The notes under the pieces are model-generated. The model did no database searches and was not told the origin of the DNA. It saw nothing but the letters and a program-made list of their open reading frames with translations. This document shows, piece after piece, positions 5,639-6,075 of a DNA stretch of 6,075 bases; positions within the stretch are counted from its first letter, which is position 1; every line of letters starts with the position of its first letter. Source of the DNA: Anaerolineales bacterium (lineage in GTDB: Bacteria > Chloroflexota > Anaerolineae > Anaerolineales > E44-bin32); NCBI GenBank assembly GCA_023144145.1, contig JAGLGG010000179.1:1-6075 (forward strand). Reading direction: 5' to 3'. The translations under genes were made by a program, and so were the position numbers.

Positions 5639-5666
5639 TTTATAATGCCATCTTGTCCGAAGTCAA
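5639..5666 (-). promoter_or_regulatory. Probable sigma70 promoter of the phosphoesterase, overlapping a plus-strand -10
   Basis: On the minus strand TTGACT (5666-5661, 5/6) and TATAAA (5644-5639, 5/6) are 16 nt apart, with a start expected near 5632. On the plus strand the same bases include a perfect TATAAT (5641-5646) that could serve the divergent TauE gene, with a start near 5653, though no good -35 is seen for it. The two -10 boxes overlap by 4 bp, so the two directions would compete for polymerase. Confidence 0.55.
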
Positions 5667-5689
5667 CGTCAACATCTTAACACACGGAT

Positions 5690-6075
5690 ATGATCCTGCT
5701 GCTCTTATTCTTCATTATTTTGTTCGCTAGTTTTACCCAAAGCCTTGCCGGATTCGGCTCGGCCCTGATCGCAATGCCTTTACTGGCGAATTTATTAGGG
5801 CTGCAAGTTGCCGCTCCTTTGGTAGCAATGGTAGTTTTGGTGTTGGAGGTTGTGCTCATCATTCACTACCGACAGGCTCTCAATGTGAGGGTTGTTTGGA
5901 AATTGATTGTCCCTTCCTTGGGGGGAATTCCTTTGGGGATATTGTTCTTCAGCAGAATAGAAGAGACCATCATGCTTTCTATTCTTGGTTTTGTCATCAT
6001 TGCCTATGCACTTTTCGCGTTGATCAATTTCCGATTACCTGAACTTCAACATCCAAATTGGGCTTTCGTTTTTGG
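5690..6075 (+). CDS. TauE/SafE-family membrane permease, N-terminal part (cut by window edge)
   Basis: Translated by hand: 128 codons plus two bases, open to the right edge. The protein begins MILLLLFFIILFASFTQSLAGFGSA with no separate polar N-terminus. The first helix followed by TQSLAGFGSALIAMPLL is the hallmark of TauE/SafE (formerly DUF81) permeases, linked to export of sulfite, sulfoacetate or other organic anions. Further hydrophobic stretches lie at about 34-56, 66-83 and 89-110. A stop codon 12 nt upstream makes ATG 5690 the only reasonable start. No clear SD precedes it, so initiation may be weak. It is divergent from the phosphoesterase. The substrate is unknown. Confidence 0.85.
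   Translation, partial: MILLLLFFIILFASFTQSLAGFGSALIAMPLLANLLGLQVAAPLVAMVVLVLEVVLIIHYRQALNVRVVWKLIVPSLGGIPLGILFFSRIEETIMLSILGFVIIAYALFALINFRLPELQHPNWAFVF

Noticed and set aside
5677..5862. 61-codon minus-strand ORF
   Set aside because: Antisense to the start of the TauE/SafE gene, whose hydrophobic plus-strand frame is clearly the coding one.

Overview
This is a bacterial window with compact genes, Shine-Dalgarno (SD) starts, sigma70-like promoters and middling GC. Five of the six genes lie on the minus strand. The lineage cannot be fixed from the sequence. The amino-acid permease, the MenA-like UbiA protein and the very small MerR/BldC-type HTH protein would all fit Chloroflexota, but that is a low-confidence guess.

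Layout from left to right: (1) 1-534 minus, the N-terminal 178 codons of an APC-superfamily amino-acid permease, cut by the window edge. (2) 535-851, a non-coding leader region with a promoter, a 65-bp element (copy 1) and a possible 8-codon leader ORF. (3) 852-1805 minus, a UbiA/MenA-like membrane prenyltransferase. (4) 1806-2291, a long intergenic region with copy 2 of the 65-bp element, a possible promoter and several inverted repeats. (5) 2292-4472 minus, a soluble hybrid sensor histidine kinase with a long acidic N-terminal half that includes 14-residue repeats, then a HisKA domain, an atypical ATPase domain and a C-terminal receiver. (6) 4584-4799 minus, a 71-residue MerR/excisionase-like DNA-binding protein, probably in one transcript with the kinase. 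(7) 4800-5101, intergenic with no recognised element. (8) 5102-5578 minus, a YfcE/MJ0936-type metallophosphoesterase. (9) 5690 to the window end, plus, the start of a TauE/SafE membrane permease divergent from the phosphoesterase, with overlapping -10 boxes between them.

The most notable signal is the 65-bp element at 605-669 and 1964-2028 (59/65 identical). It sits in the same orientation upstream of two unrelated membrane-protein genes, the permease and the prenyltransferase. In each copy it begins just downstream of a candidate -10 box, so it would occupy roughly the first 65-70 nt of the transcript. Its core is identical in both copies and holds two overlapping, mutually exclusive inverted repeats (TGTAAAT-N8-ATTTACA and GTGGTG-N6-CACCAC), flanked by further hairpins. 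It could be an operator placed at the start site or a structured RNA leader, and it may put the two genes in one regulon. The second notable item is the kinase, which keeps its phospho-acceptor His and a complete receiver but has no recognisable G1 (DxGxG) ATP-binding box.
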